Source: Allosaccharopolyspora coralli
Lineage (GTDB): Bacteria > Actinomycetota > Actinomycetes > Mycobacteriales > Pseudonocardiaceae
Direction: 5' to 3'
Assembly (NCBI RefSeq): GCF_009664835.1
Contig: NZ_CP045929.1
Coordinates: 2,170,001-2,234,000 of the forward strand
Length of the DNA stretch: 64,000 bases
This document shows, piece after piece, positions 8,991 to 17,737 of this stretch. Position numbers and translations under genes: made by a program. The notes beneath the pieces were generated by a model. It saw only the letters and a program-made list of their open reading frames with translations. It had not been told where the DNA came from and did no database searches. Each line of letters opens with the position of its first letter. Position 1 is the first letter of the stretch.

Positions 8991-10229
8991 ATGACGAAGG
9001 TTCTCGACGCAAGCGCTGCCGACGTTCCGGCTTCCCGACTGCGGACCCGCGCGGAAGCGGAAGCTTACGTGGAGTCGGTGTGCTTCAAACACGGCCCTCC
9101 CCGGTTACTCGGGATCGAGCTCGAATGGACCGTCCACCACCGTGACGACCCGCGCAGGCCCCTCGATTCCGAGACATTGCTCGACGCACTCGGCCCGCAC
9201 GCACCCCGCTCCCTGGCCCCGCACAGCCCGCAGCAGGCGCTTCCGCGCGGTTCGGCACTCACTCTCGAACCCGGCGGCCAGGTCGAGGTCTCGAGTCTTC
9301 CCGCCGATTCGATGCGGACACTGTTCGACGCCGCCTCGGCGGATGCCCGTTATGTCGCGAATCTGCTCGCGGGCCACGGTTTGATCCTGGGGGAGCAGGG
9401 CACCGACCCCTGGCGCGAACCACGCCGGATCCTCGACGTTCCGCGGTACGCGGCGATGGAATGCGCCTTCGACCGGATCGGCCTCGACGGCAGGCTGATG
9501 ATGTGCAGTACGGCAGGCGTGCAGGTGTGCCTGGACATGGGCGAGCCGCACCGTGTCGCGGCGCGTTGGGCCGCGTTGCACGCGCTCGGACCGGTCATGA
9601 TGGCCACCTTCGCGAACTCTCCGTCCCTGTTCGGCGCCGCCACCGGCTGGTCGTCGACACGGACGCGCGCGCTCATGCGCACCGACCCGCCGCGCATGCG
9701 TCCCGGTCCGATCACCGCCGATCCCGCGGCGAGCTGGGCGCGCCGCGTGCTGGACACGAGTCTGGTCTGCGTGCGACGCGAGCAGGGGGATTGGACCGCG
9801 CCGAACGGGCTCACGTTCGCGGAATGGATCGAGGGCGGTGAGCCGAGGCCACCGACGCGGGACGATCTCGACTATCACCTCACCACGATGTTTCCCCCGG
9901 TGCGCCCGCGCGGCTACTTCGAGGTCCGGTATCTCGACAGCCAGATCGGGGACACCTGGCGCCTTCCGGCCGCCGCGCTCATCGCCCTGTTCCGCGATGA
10001 GTCCACAGTGGATGAACTCCTGGAGCGGACGTCGCCGGTCGTGGGGCGATGGATGCATGCCGCGCGCCACGGCTTGAACGACGCTGTGCTCGCGCGAGCA
10101 GCGCGCGCCGTTTTCGACCTCGCGTGCCGGAATCTGGAGCACACGGACGCTCCGGACGGCATCGCTGCGGAACTCGACACGACCGTCGAGCGCACACTCG
10201 CCGAGCAGCAGAAGGGGGTCGGGGCATGA
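8991..10229 (+). CDS. egtA: Glutamate-cysteine ligase EgtA
   Basis: EgtA makes gamma-glutamylcysteine, the sulfur donor for EgtB in ergothioneine synthesis. The 412-residue protein shows glutamate-cysteine ligase family 2 features: GIELEWTVHHRDDPRRPL near residue 35, SLEPGGQ-type LTLEPGGQVEVSS, and the C-terminal YFEVRYLDSQIGDTWRLPA. The ATG at 8991 follows a GAGAGG site; an extended upstream frame has no ribosome site and crosses the acnR promoter region. It is the first gene of the egtABCD operon and overlaps egtB by four bases (ATGA). Confidence 0.93.
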   Translation: MTKVLDASAADVPASRLRTRAEAEAYVESVCFKHGPPRLLGIELEWTVHHRDDPRRPLDSETLLDALGPHAPRSLAPHSPQQALPRGSALTLEPGGQVEVSSLPADSMRTLFDAASADARYVANLLAGHGLILGEQGTDPWREPRRILDVPRYAAMECAFDRIGLDGRLMMCSTAGVQVCLDMGEPHRVAARWAALHALGPVMMATFANSPSLFGAATGWSSTRTRALMRTDPPRMRPGPITADPAASWARRVLDTSLVCVRREQGDWTAPNGLTFAEWIEGGEPRPPTRDDLDYHLTTMFPPVRPRGYFEVRYLDSQIGDTWRLPAAALIALFRDESTVDELLERTSPVVGRWMHAARHGLNDAVLARAARAVFDLACRNLEHTDAPDGIAAELDTTVERTLAEQQKGVGA

Positions 10230-11572
10230 CCGCCGAAACCGCTCATCCGTGGGCCGTGCAAGGGGACGACGCCTTGCGTGCGCACGTCGCCGAGGAACTG
10301 AGCCGAACCAGGCAGCGCAGTGCGCAGCTCACCGACGCGGTCGACGACGAGGATCTGGAACGTCAACATTCGCCGTTGATGTCGCCGTTGGTCTGGGACC
10401 TCGCGCACATCGGCAGCCAGGAAGAGCTCTGGCTGGTGCGTGACGTCGGTGGGCGGGAGGCGGTGCGCCCGGACATCGACGACCTTTACGACGCGTTCCA
10501 GCATCCGCGCTCGGACCGTCCACAGCTGCCGTTGCTCGGGCCGACCGAGGCGCGTGAGTACGTCGGAACGGTTCGTACCAAGGTGTTCGACCTGCTCGAC
10601 GGGGTTCCGTTGCAGGGACGGAGGCTGGTCGACAACGCCTTCGCCTTCGGCATGATCGTGCAGCACGAGCAACAACACGACGAGACGATGCTCGCCACCC
10701 ACCAGCTTCGACGCGGCGAGCCCGCCCTGCACGCCGAACCGCCACCGCCTGCGGACGATCGCGCGTTGCCCGCGGAGATCGTCGTGCCCGCCGGTCCGTT
10801 CACCATGGGCACCTCGACGGAACCGTGGGCCCTGGACAACGAACGACCCGCCCACGACGTGCGCGTCGAGGCGTTCGCCCTCGACACCACGCCGGTCACC
10901 AACGGCCAGTTCCAGCGGTTCATCGACGCCGGGGGATACCGGCAGCAACAGTGGTGGAGCCCGGACGGCTGGGCGTTCGTGCAGCGCGCCGAGTTGGAGG
11001 CGCCGCGGTTCTGGTTCCGCGACGGAGACCGGTGGATGCGGCGGCGTTTCGGCCACGTGGAGCCGGTTCCGGCAAACGAGCCGGTCATGCACGTCAGCTA
11101 CCACGAAGCCGCCGCCTTCTCGGCATGGGCGGGCAAACGCCTGCCGACCGAGCGGGAATGGGAGAAGGCGGCGCGGTTCGACCCGTCCAGCGGGCGATCG
11201 CGCCGGTACCCGTGGGGCGACGACGATCCCGGCCCGGACCACGCGAACCTGGGGCAACGCCACCTGCGACCCGCACCTGCGGGTGCTTATCCGCACGGCG
11301 AGGCGCCGTGCGGCGCTCGTCAGCTCATCGGTGACGTCTGGGAGTGGACCTCGTCGGACTTCCGCCCGTACCCGGGCTTCACCGCGTTTCCGTACCGGGA
11401 GTACTCGGAGGTCTTCTTCGGACCGGACCATCAGGTGTTGCGCGGCGGCTCGTTCGGCACCGACCGTGCGGCGTGCCGGGGCACCTTCCGCAACTGGGAC
11501 TACCCGATCCGGCGGCAGATCTTCACCGGGTTCCGCTGCGCGCGGAGCCTCTCCCGCGACGAGATCGGGTGA
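10226..11572 (+). CDS. egtB: Ergothioneine sulfoxide synthase EgtB
   Basis: EgtB is the non-haem iron enzyme that joins gamma-glutamylcysteine to hercynine with oxygen. The 448-residue protein has an N-terminal DinB-like domain with the three iron-binding histidines visible at about residues 61 (VWDLAHIGS), 147 and 151 (VQHEQQHDETM). A C-terminal FGE/sulfatase-modifying-type domain follows (about 185-445), with VPAGPFTMGT, KRLPTEREWEKAARF and GDVWEWTSSDF. The ATG overlaps the egtA stop codon. The gene order egtA-B-C-D matches mycobacteria. Confidence 0.95.
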   Translation: MTAETAHPWAVQGDDALRAHVAEELSRTRQRSAQLTDAVDDEDLERQHSPLMSPLVWDLAHIGSQEELWLVRDVGGREAVRPDIDDLYDAFQHPRSDRPQLPLLGPTEAREYVGTVRTKVFDLLDGVPLQGRRLVDNAFAFGMIVQHEQQHDETMLATHQLRRGEPALHAEPPPPADDRALPAEIVVPAGPFTMGTSTEPWALDNERPAHDVRVEAFALDTTPVTNGQFQRFIDAGGYRQQQWWSPDGWAFVQRAELEAPRFWFRDGDRWMRRRFGHVEPVPANEPVMHVSYHEAAAFSAWAGKRLPTEREWEKAARFDPSSGRSRRYPWGDDDPGPDHANLGQRHLRPAPAGAYPHGEAPCGARQLIGDVWEWTSSDFRPYPGFTAFPYREYSEVFFGPDHQVLRGGSFGTDRAACRGTFRNWDYPIRRQIFTGFRCARSLSRDEIG

Positions 11573-11577
11573 TCGGC

Positions 11578-12318
11578 GTGTGTCGACACCTGGGCTACCT
11601 CGGCCCGCCCGTCGCCCTGGACGAGTTGTTGCTGCGTCCGGAACACGCGCTGCTCGAACAGACCTGGGCTCCGAACGACATGCGGGGCAGCGGCACGGTC
11701 AACGTCGACGGTTTCGGCGCGGGCTGGTACGCGTCGGACTCCACGGTCCCGGAACGGTACCGTCGTTCCGTTCCGATGTGGACGGACACGAATTTCGCCG
11801 AACTCGCGGCGCGGACGACCAGCGGTGCGGTCGTGGCTGCCGTGCGGTCGGCGACCGCAGGCATGCCGGTCACCGAGCCCGCGTGCGCGCCGTTCACCGA
11901 CGGCCGGGTGCTGTTCAGTCACAACGGCTCCGTCAGCGGATGGCCGGATTCGCTGGCGCCGCTGGCCGCCGGACTCGACGCCGTCGACCTGATGACCGTG
12001 GACGCGCCGGTGGATTCCGCCGTGGTCTGGGCGCTGGTGCAGCAACGTCTGTCCAAAGGTGACTCCCCGGAGAACGTACTGGGCGGACTGGTCACCGAGA
12101 TCGCCACACTCGCGCCGGACTCGCGGCTGAACTTCTTGTTCTCCGACGGCGACACCGTGGTCGCCACGACATGGACGCACGCGCTGTCCGTGCGCCGCAC
12201 ACCCGGCAAGGTCACCGTCGCGTCCGAACCCTTCGGTGCTCCCGACGAGTGGGAACCCGTTCCTGACCGTCACCTCGTCGTCGCCACGCTCGACGACGTG
12301 CGCGTCCAGGCACTCTGA
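11578..12318 (+). CDS. egtC: Gamma-glutamyl hercynylcysteine sulfoxide hydrolase EgtC
   Basis: EgtC is a class II glutamine amidotransferase-type N-terminal nucleophile hydrolase that removes glutamate from the EgtB product. I choose the GTG at 11578 because it makes the protein start MCRHLGYLGPP, so that after Met removal the catalytic cysteine is N-terminal; an in-frame GTG at 11569 that overlaps the egtB stop would bury this cysteine. Further family motifs are NVDGFGAGWYA and the substrate-channel segment LFSHNGSVSGW. At 246 residues it has the usual family length. Confidence 0.93.
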   Translation: MCRHLGYLGPPVALDELLLRPEHALLEQTWAPNDMRGSGTVNVDGFGAGWYASDSTVPERYRRSVPMWTDTNFAELAARTTSGAVVAAVRSATAGMPVTEPACAPFTDGRVLFSHNGSVSGWPDSLAPLAAGLDAVDLMTVDAPVDSAVVWALVQQRLSKGDSPENVLGGLVTEIATLAPDSRLNFLFSDGDTVVATTWTHALSVRRTPGKVTVASEPFGAPDEWEPVPDRHLVVATLDDVRVQAL

Positions 12319-12368
12319 TACCCCGGCGCACCGAGATCCGGGACGCCGACATCACAGGTAGGAGCTTC

Positions 12369-13340
12369 ATGAACAAGCCCGAACTGCTCGTGCACTTCAC
12401 CGACCAGGACGCCGCCCGCGCGCTGCGCGCCGACGCGCGCGCAGGACTCACCGACACCCCGAAGTGGCTCTCCCCGAAGTGGCTCTACGACGCGGTGGGC
12501 AGCGAACTGTTCGAACGGATCACCGCGCTGCCTGAGTACTACCAGACCCGCGCCGAGCAGCAGATCCTGCAGCAGCATGCACTCGGGATCGCCGAACTCA
12601 GCGACGCGGGCTCCCTGGTGGAGCTCGGATCGGGGTCCTCGGAGAAGACCCGGCTCCTGCTCGACGCGCTGCGCAAGAACGAGACGCTGCGCCAGTTCCT
12701 GCCACTGGACGTCTCCGAGTCGGCGCTGGGAGCGGCATGCGAGGCGATCGCGGTCGACTATCCCGAACTCGACGTGCGCGGGATCGTCGGGGACTTCACC
12801 ACCGGGATGACCGGTGTTCCCGCCGAGCACCGACGCCTCGTCGCCTTCCTCGGCGGCACCATCGGCAACCTGCTCCCCAACGAGCGCGCGGAGTTCCTGA
12901 CTTCCGTCCGCGGGGCGCTGACGACGGGGGAGTGCCTGCTCGTGGGGACGGACCTCGTCAAGTCCCAGGATCGCCTCGTCCGTGCCTACGACGATGCGGC
13001 CGGGGTGACCGCGGAGTTCAACCGCAACGTCCTCGCGGTGCTCAACCGTGAGCTCGACGCCGATTTCCCCGTGGAGAACTTCACGCACCGGGCCGTGTGG
13101 AACGCCGAACAGGAATGGATCGAGATGCGGCTGCGCGCCGAGGCCGCGGTGTCGGTTCGGGTTCGGGAGCTCGGTCTCACGGTCGAGTTCGCCGAGGGCG
13201 AGGAACTCCGTACCGAGGTGTCCGCGAAGTTCCGGCGCGACCGGGTTCGTGACGAGCTGTCCGTCGCGGGCTTCGAACTCCGCCGATGGTGGACCGACGA
13301 AGCGGGCGAGTTCGCACTGTCGCTGGCGCAGGCACGCTGA
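12369..13340 (+). CDS. egtD: L-histidine N-alpha-methyltransferase EgtD
   Basis: EgtD trimethylates histidine to hercynine with S-adenosylmethionine. The 323-residue protein has the EgtD N-terminus (WLSPKWLYDAVGSELFERIT), the SAM-binding loop LVELGSGSSEKTRLLLDAL near residue 83, and FLGGTIGNLLPNER near 163. A GTAGGAG ribosome site precedes the ATG; there is a 50-base gap after egtC. It ends the operon. The PLP-dependent lyase EgtE, the last pathway step and the fifth gene in mycobacteria, is not here and must be elsewhere or replaced. Confidence 0.95.
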   Translation: MNKPELLVHFTDQDAARALRADARAGLTDTPKWLSPKWLYDAVGSELFERITALPEYYQTRAEQQILQQHALGIAELSDAGSLVELGSGSSEKTRLLLDALRKNETLRQFLPLDVSESALGAACEAIAVDYPELDVRGIVGDFTTGMTGVPAEHRRLVAFLGGTIGNLLPNERAEFLTSVRGALTTGECLLVGTDLVKSQDRLVRAYDDAAGVTAEFNRNVLAVLNRELDADFPVENFTHRAVWNAEQEWIEMRLRAEAAVSVRVRELGLTVEFAEGEELRTEVSAKFRRDRVRDELSVAGFELRRWWTDEAGEFALSLAQAR

Positions 13341-13454
13341 ACGACGTTTCCCTCGGGGGTCACGGTCCGTGAGCGGTAACGGGAAACGTGGTCAACGCGG
13401 TGGCCAGATGTAGCGTCCGCGACCGGCGTGGGCGACTGGCCATCGGGGAACGCC

Positions 13455-14045
13455 ATGTGGACCGTACGTCTCTTCCTCACCGCCGGGCTCGCACTGGTGT
13501 TGAGTGCTTGTGCTGCCGGTGTGGACACGCCACCCGCACCGCCGCCGCAACCTCCGGCGACGATCACGGCCAGCCAGCCGGGCCCGCCGACGACCGCACC
13601 GGCGGACTGCGATCTCGCCGAGGCCGACATGGACGACGTGACCAAGTCCCGGTGCGGGATTTCGCTGGAGCCCCACGGCCCCAGCGTGGTCACGCCGACC
13701 GCGGCTCTGGGGCCGTACGAGAACTGCAGGTGGGATCCCAGCATCGGCTGGTTCTGCCGCTATTCGATCGAGGGCGGATACTTCGACGTGCCGGACGACG
13801 ATCCCGGACTCGGTACGTGTGCGGGCCGGACATATGACGAATGCACCGAGAAAACGCTGGGCCCCACCTCGGGTTCGACGCTCACCCCGCCCGCCGAGGA
13901 CTCGACGACGGCTACCCCGGAGTCCACGACGGAGACCCTGGACAGCACGACGGACACGCAGGAAAGCACGACCGAGACACAGGAGAGCACGAGCGAGCAG
14001 GACGTCACGACGGACTCGGACGAGGCGCCGACCGACGGGCCCTGA
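13455..14045 (+). CDS. Lipoprotein with Thr/Ser/Glu-rich tail
   Basis: The function is unknown. The 196-residue protein starts MWTVRLFLTAGLALVLSACA, a lipoprotein signal with lipobox LSAC, so the mature protein should be anchored to the outer face of the membrane. A proline-rich linker follows, then a cysteine-containing core (about residues 55-125, with YENCRWDPSIGWFCRYS and TCAGRTYDECTEK). The last 60 residues are imperfect repeats of the type DSTTDTQESTTETQEST, low in complexity and negatively charged. The ATG at 13455 follows GGGGA. The stop codon is the first three bases of a family C repeat (TGAAAGGGCAT). Confidence 0.75.
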   Translation: MWTVRLFLTAGLALVLSACAAGVDTPPAPPPQPPATITASQPGPPTTAPADCDLAEADMDDVTKSRCGISLEPHGPSVVTPTAALGPYENCRWDPSIGWFCRYSIEGGYFDVPDDDPGLGTCAGRTYDECTEKTLGPTSGSTLTPPAEDSTTATPESTTETLDSTTDTQESTTETQESTSEQDVTTDSDEAPTDGP

Positions 14046-14105
14046 AAGGGCATCTCGGAACTTGGGTAAGTGGTCAAGTTCCGCCGCCCCAGTGCCCTCT
14101 GAGTC
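14043..14105. repeat. Repeat family C, short copy
   Basis: This 60-bp element begins at the lipoprotein stop codon with TGAAAGGGCATCTCGGAACT and ends AGTGCCCTCTGAG. GGAACTTG and CAAGTTCC form a perfect 8-bp inner stem, and AGGGCA/TGCCCT an outer one. Its ends match those of the three long copies at 60228, 62989 and 63437, but the structured interior of those copies is missing. Confidence 0.7.
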
Positions 14106-14176
14106 AGGGAGTGCTGAGCAGAGCGAGTCCTCCGACTCGGCATCGGCGGTCCCGGTGTCTCGGGCAGGATGGGGCC

Positions 14177-14647
14177 ATGGAAGCGGTGCGAAACGTCGCG
14201 AGGTCACTCGGCAAGCACGAATGGTTCGCCTGGGTCGGTCGTCAGGCGGTGCCCGTGGATCTCGCAATGCAACGGCGCACCCGGGGCCGGGTGAGTTTCC
14301 TGCGAGTGCTCGGTCTGCCGTATCTCCTGCTCACCGCGACAGGCCGCAAGAGCGGTGAGCCTCGTTCCGTACCGCTGCTGTACGCGCCCCACGGCGCCGC
14401 GCTGATCGTGGTCGGGTCGAATTGGGGGCAGCGTCACCATCCCGCGTGGTCGGCGAACCTGCTGGCGAACCCGGACGCCACCGTCACCGAACGCGGCGTA
14501 CGCAAGCAGGTGCGGGCACGCCTCGTGACGGGTGCGGAGCGCGACGAGGTGTGGCGCCACTGCCTCGATACCTGGCCGGCCTACGACACCTACGCCCGAC
14601 GAGCCTCGGACCGGGAGTTGCGCGTGTTCGCGCTGGAACCGCGGTAG
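14177..14647 (+). CDS. Deazaflavin (F420)-dependent nitroreductase-type protein
   Basis: The 156-residue protein belongs to the DUF385/Ddn-like split-barrel family of deazaflavin-dependent reductases. Characteristic segments are LLTATGRKSGEPRSVPLLY, ALIVVGSNWGQRHHPAWSANL and the C-terminal ...RVFALEPR. Family members use F420H2 or bind flavin or haem; the substrate cannot be read from the sequence. The ATG at 14177 follows GGATGGGG. It is convergent with the GNAT gene; their ends are only 4 bases apart. Confidence 0.85.
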   Translation: MEAVRNVARSLGKHEWFAWVGRQAVPVDLAMQRRTRGRVSFLRVLGLPYLLLTATGRKSGEPRSVPLLYAPHGAALIVVGSNWGQRHHPAWSANLLANPDATVTERGVRKQVRARLVTGAERDEVWRHCLDTWPAYDTYARRASDRELRVFALEPR

Positions 14648-14651
14648 GTGA

Positions 14652-15140
14652 TCAGAGGAAGCGGTGCATGATGTGCAGCCCCACGAACCCGTACTCCGGG
14701 TGCTGGAACCCCTGCGGCACGGTGCCGATGATGTCGAACCCGAGGGACTTCCACAGTGCGACGGCCCGCGTGTTCGACTCGACCACCGCGTTGAACTGCA
14801 TCGCCAGGTAGCCGTCTGTGCGCGCGCGGTCCAGCACGTGCTCGCCCAGCGCCCGGCCGAGACCCTTGCGCCCGGAAGCAGGATCGACCATGAAACTCGC
14901 GGTCGACACGTGGGCGGAACCGCCGCCGTGATTGGGCCCCATCTTCGCGGTACCGAGCACCGTGCCGTCGTCGTCCACGGCGACGACGGTCGTGGCCGGG
15001 GGTGCGCCGAACCAGATCGCGCGCAGCGCATCGGAGTCGAGGTCGCGCGGGTAGGCATAGGTTTCACCCGCCGCGACGATGCCCCGCATGAACTCCCACA
15101 TGTCCGGCCAGTCGTCGACGGTCGCGTCACGGATCAGCAT
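14652..15140 (-). CDS. GNAT-family N-acetyltransferase
   Basis: The 162-residue protein has the GNAT fold order: N-terminal MLIRDATVDDWPDMWEFMRG, beta strand TTVVAVDDDGTVLGTAKM, the acetyl-CoA loop region VDPASGRKGLGRALGEHVL (a Q/RxxGxG/A-type motif), and the C-terminal ESNTRAVALWKSLGF. I start it at the ATG at 15140, which gives the typical N-terminus; a longer frame adds 12 basic residues. The substrate is unknown. It is divergent from the DJ-1/PfpI gene across 235 bases in which I see no gene. Confidence 0.85.
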   Translation of the reverse strand: MLIRDATVDDWPDMWEFMRGIVAAGETYAYPRDLDSDALRAIWFGAPPATTVVAVDDDGTVLGTAKMGPNHGGGSAHVSTASFMVDPASGRKGLGRALGEHVLDRARTDGYLAMQFNAVVESNTRAVALWKSLGFDIIGTVPQGFQHPEYGFVGLHIMHRFL

Positions 15141-15375
15141 GCTCCGAGCATTCCGGAATCGGAGCGCGCACGCCACCGTCCTCGTCGCGCGTCACAGCGG
15201 GCCGGGGCGGTACGTGGCGACGAGGACCGACCAGCCCGTCCGGCCATGTTCGCCCTGTGGCGGAGTGGTCGGGTTCTGGATGTCGTGGTCGCCTTGTCTA
15301 CGCCCGAGTTTCGGGCGACTGTCGGTGCACCGTGCGACAGTGGCTCGGCCAATGAGAACGCGGGACGGGGGAGCG

Positions 15376-16014
15376 ATGTCGAAGGAGACGGTGCACCTCG
15401 CGGTGTACGACACGCTGGCCGACTGGGAGTACGGGCACGCGGCCGCTCACATCAACGACCCGCGGTTTCAACGCGAGCCGGGGCGCTACAAGATCGTGAC
15501 GGTGGCGCCGACGCTGAATCCGGTGACCACGGCAGCGGGTGTCCGGATGGTGCCGGATCTGGCGGTGACGGAACTGCGTCCCCGCGACAGTGCCCTGTTC
15601 CTGCTACCAGGAGCGACTGCGTGGGACGCCGGTGAGCTCGGGGAGTTCGCGGACAAGGCCGGGGAGTTCCTCGACCACGGTGTTCCGGTCGCCGCGATCT
15701 GCGGCGCGACGATGGGCCTGGCTCGGGCCGGGCTCCTCGACGACCGGGCGCACACCAGCAGCGCCGCCGGTTACCTGGCCTGGTCGGGGTACGCAGGAGC
15801 GAGTCGGTACCTGGACGAGGCTGTCGTCGACGATGGCCTGCTCATCACTGCCGGACCGCAGTCCCCTGTCGATTTCGCGACGGCGATCTTTCGCCGCCTG
15901 GACCTCTACGAGCAGGATTTCCTCGACGCCTGGTACGGCTTCCACCAGCATCAGGATGCAGGCCTGTTCGAAACGATGATGACCCGAGCGACGCAGGAGG
16001 AATCGTCCGCATGA
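15376..16014 (+). CDS. DJ-1/PfpI family glutamine amidotransferase-like protein
   Basis: The 212-residue protein has a DJ-1/PfpI fold: VHLAVYDTLADWEYGHA at the N-terminus, RDSALFLLPGATAW, and the nucleophile elbow VAAICGATMGLARAG with the conserved cysteine. Homologues are annotated as putative intracellular peptidases, glyoxalases or regulators; the exact activity is open. A GGGGGAGCG site lies before the ATG. The stop codon overlaps the ATG of the HAD gene (ATGA), so the two are translationally coupled. Confidence 0.85.
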   Translation: MSKETVHLAVYDTLADWEYGHAAAHINDPRFQREPGRYKIVTVAPTLNPVTTAAGVRMVPDLAVTELRPRDSALFLLPGATAWDAGELGEFADKAGEFLDHGVPVAAICGATMGLARAGLLDDRAHTSSAAGYLAWSGYAGASRYLDEAVVDDGLLITAGPQSPVDFATAIFRRLDLYEQDFLDAWYGFHQHQDAGLFETMMTRATQEESSA

Positions 16015-16688
16015 CGACGCGGAGCGGGCCCGAATGGGTCCTGTTCGACATGAACGGAACCTTGCTGGACCCGTCCACGCTCAGCGCACACCTCCCGAGT
16101 CCGCTCGACACCGAGTCGGCGGCGTTGGGTCTGCTGGACGAGTCGATCGGGCAATCGATGGTGGACACCCTCGTCGGCCGTCCCAGACGGTTCGGTGAGT
16201 ACCTCGCCGCGGCGACCGCGCGGCGGTTGCGGCTGGCCGGAATGGACGCAACTCAGGAGCTGGTGGACGAAACCGTGGCCGCGGTCCGGCAGATGCCCGC
16301 GTTCGACGAGGTGCCCGCTGCGCTCGACCGGCTGCGGGACGCCGGCCTGCGGCTGGGGGTGATCACCAACAGCGCCACCGCGGTCGCCGAGGACGCGTTG
16401 TTGTACGCCGGCATTCGGGACCGCTTCGAGGGTGTGGTCGGCAGCGACGTGCCGGGGGTGTTCAAGCCCGACCCGCGCGTCTACCGGGTCGGCGTGGAAC
16501 GTCTGGGCGCGAGACCGGAACAGGCGTTCTTCGTCGCGGCGCACGGCTGGGACACCCACGGCGCCCGCGCCGTCGGGTTGCGCACCGCGTGGGTGAGTCG
16601 CAAGGAGCGGATCCTGCTCGACTCGTACGCGGACCCGGAGGTGTCCGGGTACGACGTCGACGAGGTCGCACAAGCGATCCTCGAGTGA
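16011..16688 (+). CDS. HAD-superfamily hydrolase (haloacid dehalogenase type II-like)
   Basis: The 225-residue protein carries the HAD motifs in order: FDMNGTLLDP near residue 13 (motif I; the second aspartate of DxD is replaced by Asn, as in type II dehalogenase-like members), LGVITNSATA near 118 (motif II), FKPDPRVY near 154 (motif III lysine) and VAAHGWDTHGARAVGLRTAWV near 175 (motif IV region). A small cap domain is inserted after motif I. The change of DxD to DxN argues for a dehalogenase-like or non-phosphatase role. Coupled to the DJ-1/PfpI gene. Confidence 0.87.
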   Translation: MTTRSGPEWVLFDMNGTLLDPSTLSAHLPSPLDTESAALGLLDESIGQSMVDTLVGRPRRFGEYLAAATARRLRLAGMDATQELVDETVAAVRQMPAFDEVPAALDRLRDAGLRLGVITNSATAVAEDALLYAGIRDRFEGVVGSDVPGVFKPDPRVYRVGVERLGARPEQAFFVAAHGWDTHGARAVGLRTAWVSRKERILLDSYADPEVSGYDVDEVAQAILE

Positions 16689-16697
16689 GCGTGGGGC

Positions 16698-17417
16698 TCA
16701 CATGGGCCCGCACGTGGTACGTCGTTCACTGTGAGGGGGACGCGTCGCCGTAGCTGTGAGGTAGCGACGGACGATGAGATCGATCACCGCGGGGTGGTCA
16801 CCGAGTGGCTCGGCGACGACTCGGACGGGAAGGTCGCGTAGCCGCTGATGGAACAGGCCGGGAGCCAACAGGTACGGCGCGATGGCGACTCCGCCGGGGT
16901 TTCCTCCGGCGCCGGCGGCGGCGCTGAGGCGATCACGGGTGCGGGGCTCAGTCGTGACGTAGGTCGGGTTCAGCGCCCGACCGAGAAGGGAGCCGAGGTG
17001 CTCTGCCGCGGTCCGAACATCCGCGAGCGCCTGCGCGTCGGACGACCCGGCAGCGGAGAACACGACCGACTCACCAGGTCCCGAGCCCGCTTCGCTGAGC
17101 CGGTCCCGCATCGCGACCCCGAGTTCCGGGGCGGGGCCGAGAGCGTCGGCCACGACCACGCGCTCGTGTGAGAACAGTTGGCTGGGGAGATCAGTGCGAA
17201 CGTGGTAGCCACGGGCGAGAAGGGCGGGTACCACGACCGCGTACCCGCCGACCCGGTCGACGACGTCCCCGATCGTCGGCTCCACCACGTCGACGTATCC
17301 CAGGTGCACCTCCGCTTCCACACTCCGGGCAACCCGGTGGGTGAGCCGTTCAAGAAGCCGTAGCCCTTGGCGATCTCGGGTTCCGTGGGCTGCGAGCACG
17401 AGCGCGCGTTGCCTCAT
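16698..17417 (-). CDS. Sirohydrochlorin chelatase (CbiX/SirB type)
   Basis: The 239-residue protein has two CbiX-like halves: ALVLAAHGTRDRQGLRLLERL near residue 5 (the AAHGT metal-binding histidine) and GGVAIAPYLLAPGLFHQRLRD near 180. It inserts Fe2+ into sirohydrochlorin or Co2+ in cobalamin synthesis; its place at the end of the nitrate operon, overlapping nirD by four bases, points to making sirohaem for NirB. The start at 17417 is set by that overlap; a longer frame exists. It ends convergently with the HAD gene. Confidence 0.85.
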   Translation of the reverse strand: MRQRALVLAAHGTRDRQGLRLLERLTHRVARSVEAEVHLGYVDVVEPTIGDVVDRVGGYAVVVPALLARGYHVRTDLPSQLFSHERVVVADALGPAPELGVAMRDRLSEAGSGPGESVVFSAAGSSDAQALADVRTAAEHLGSLLGRALNPTYVTTEPRTRDRLSAAAGAGGNPGGVAIAPYLLAPGLFHQRLRDLPVRVVAEPLGDHPAVIDLIVRRYLTATATRPPHSERRTTCGPM

Positions 17418-17737
17418 CGCAGGGCCACCTCGATCAGATTCTCGCGCCGCCGAACGTCGTAGGTGGGCAGGGCGGCGTCCGGGTCGTCCAGGCACGAGCC
17501 GGTGCGTAGTGAGAACACTTGTTTAAGCATCGGTGAGGCCACCGTCGGCTCCCCGGCACGGTCGCCGACGATCCCACGAGCGATCACTCCGGCACCGGAG
17601 AAAGGGTCGACGTCGCCGACGGCGAACAGCTCGTCGTCGGCGGTGCGGAAGACCGCGACCGGTTGACCGTCGACAAGCGCCGACACACCGTTGGCGGGTA
17701 CGAGGAACGTGTAGGAACACACCGGGTGCCAGGTCAT
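17414..17737 (-). CDS. nirD: Nitrite reductase small subunit NirD
   Basis: The 107-residue protein is the Rieske-like small subunit of assimilatory NAD(P)H nitrite reductase. It keeps the fold (VPANGVSALVDGQPVAVFRT, GVIARGIVGDRAGEPTVASP) but lacks the Cys-His ligands of a true Rieske cluster, which is normal for NirD. It overlaps nirB by four bases upstream and the chelatase by four bases downstream. Confidence 0.95.
   Translation of the reverse strand: MTWHPVCSYTFLVPANGVSALVDGQPVAVFRTADDELFAVGDVDPFSGAGVIARGIVGDRAGEPTVASPMLKQVFSLRTGSCLDDPDAALPTYDVRRRENLIEVALR

Noticed and set aside
9105-10142. 345-codon minus-strand frame opposite egtA
   Set aside because: It is antisense to well-conserved EgtA motifs and shows no protein-like pattern.
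11569-11577. GTG at 11569 as egtC start, overlapping the egtB stop
   Set aside because: EgtC needs cysteine as its second residue for the N-terminal nucleophile; only the GTG at 11578 gives that.
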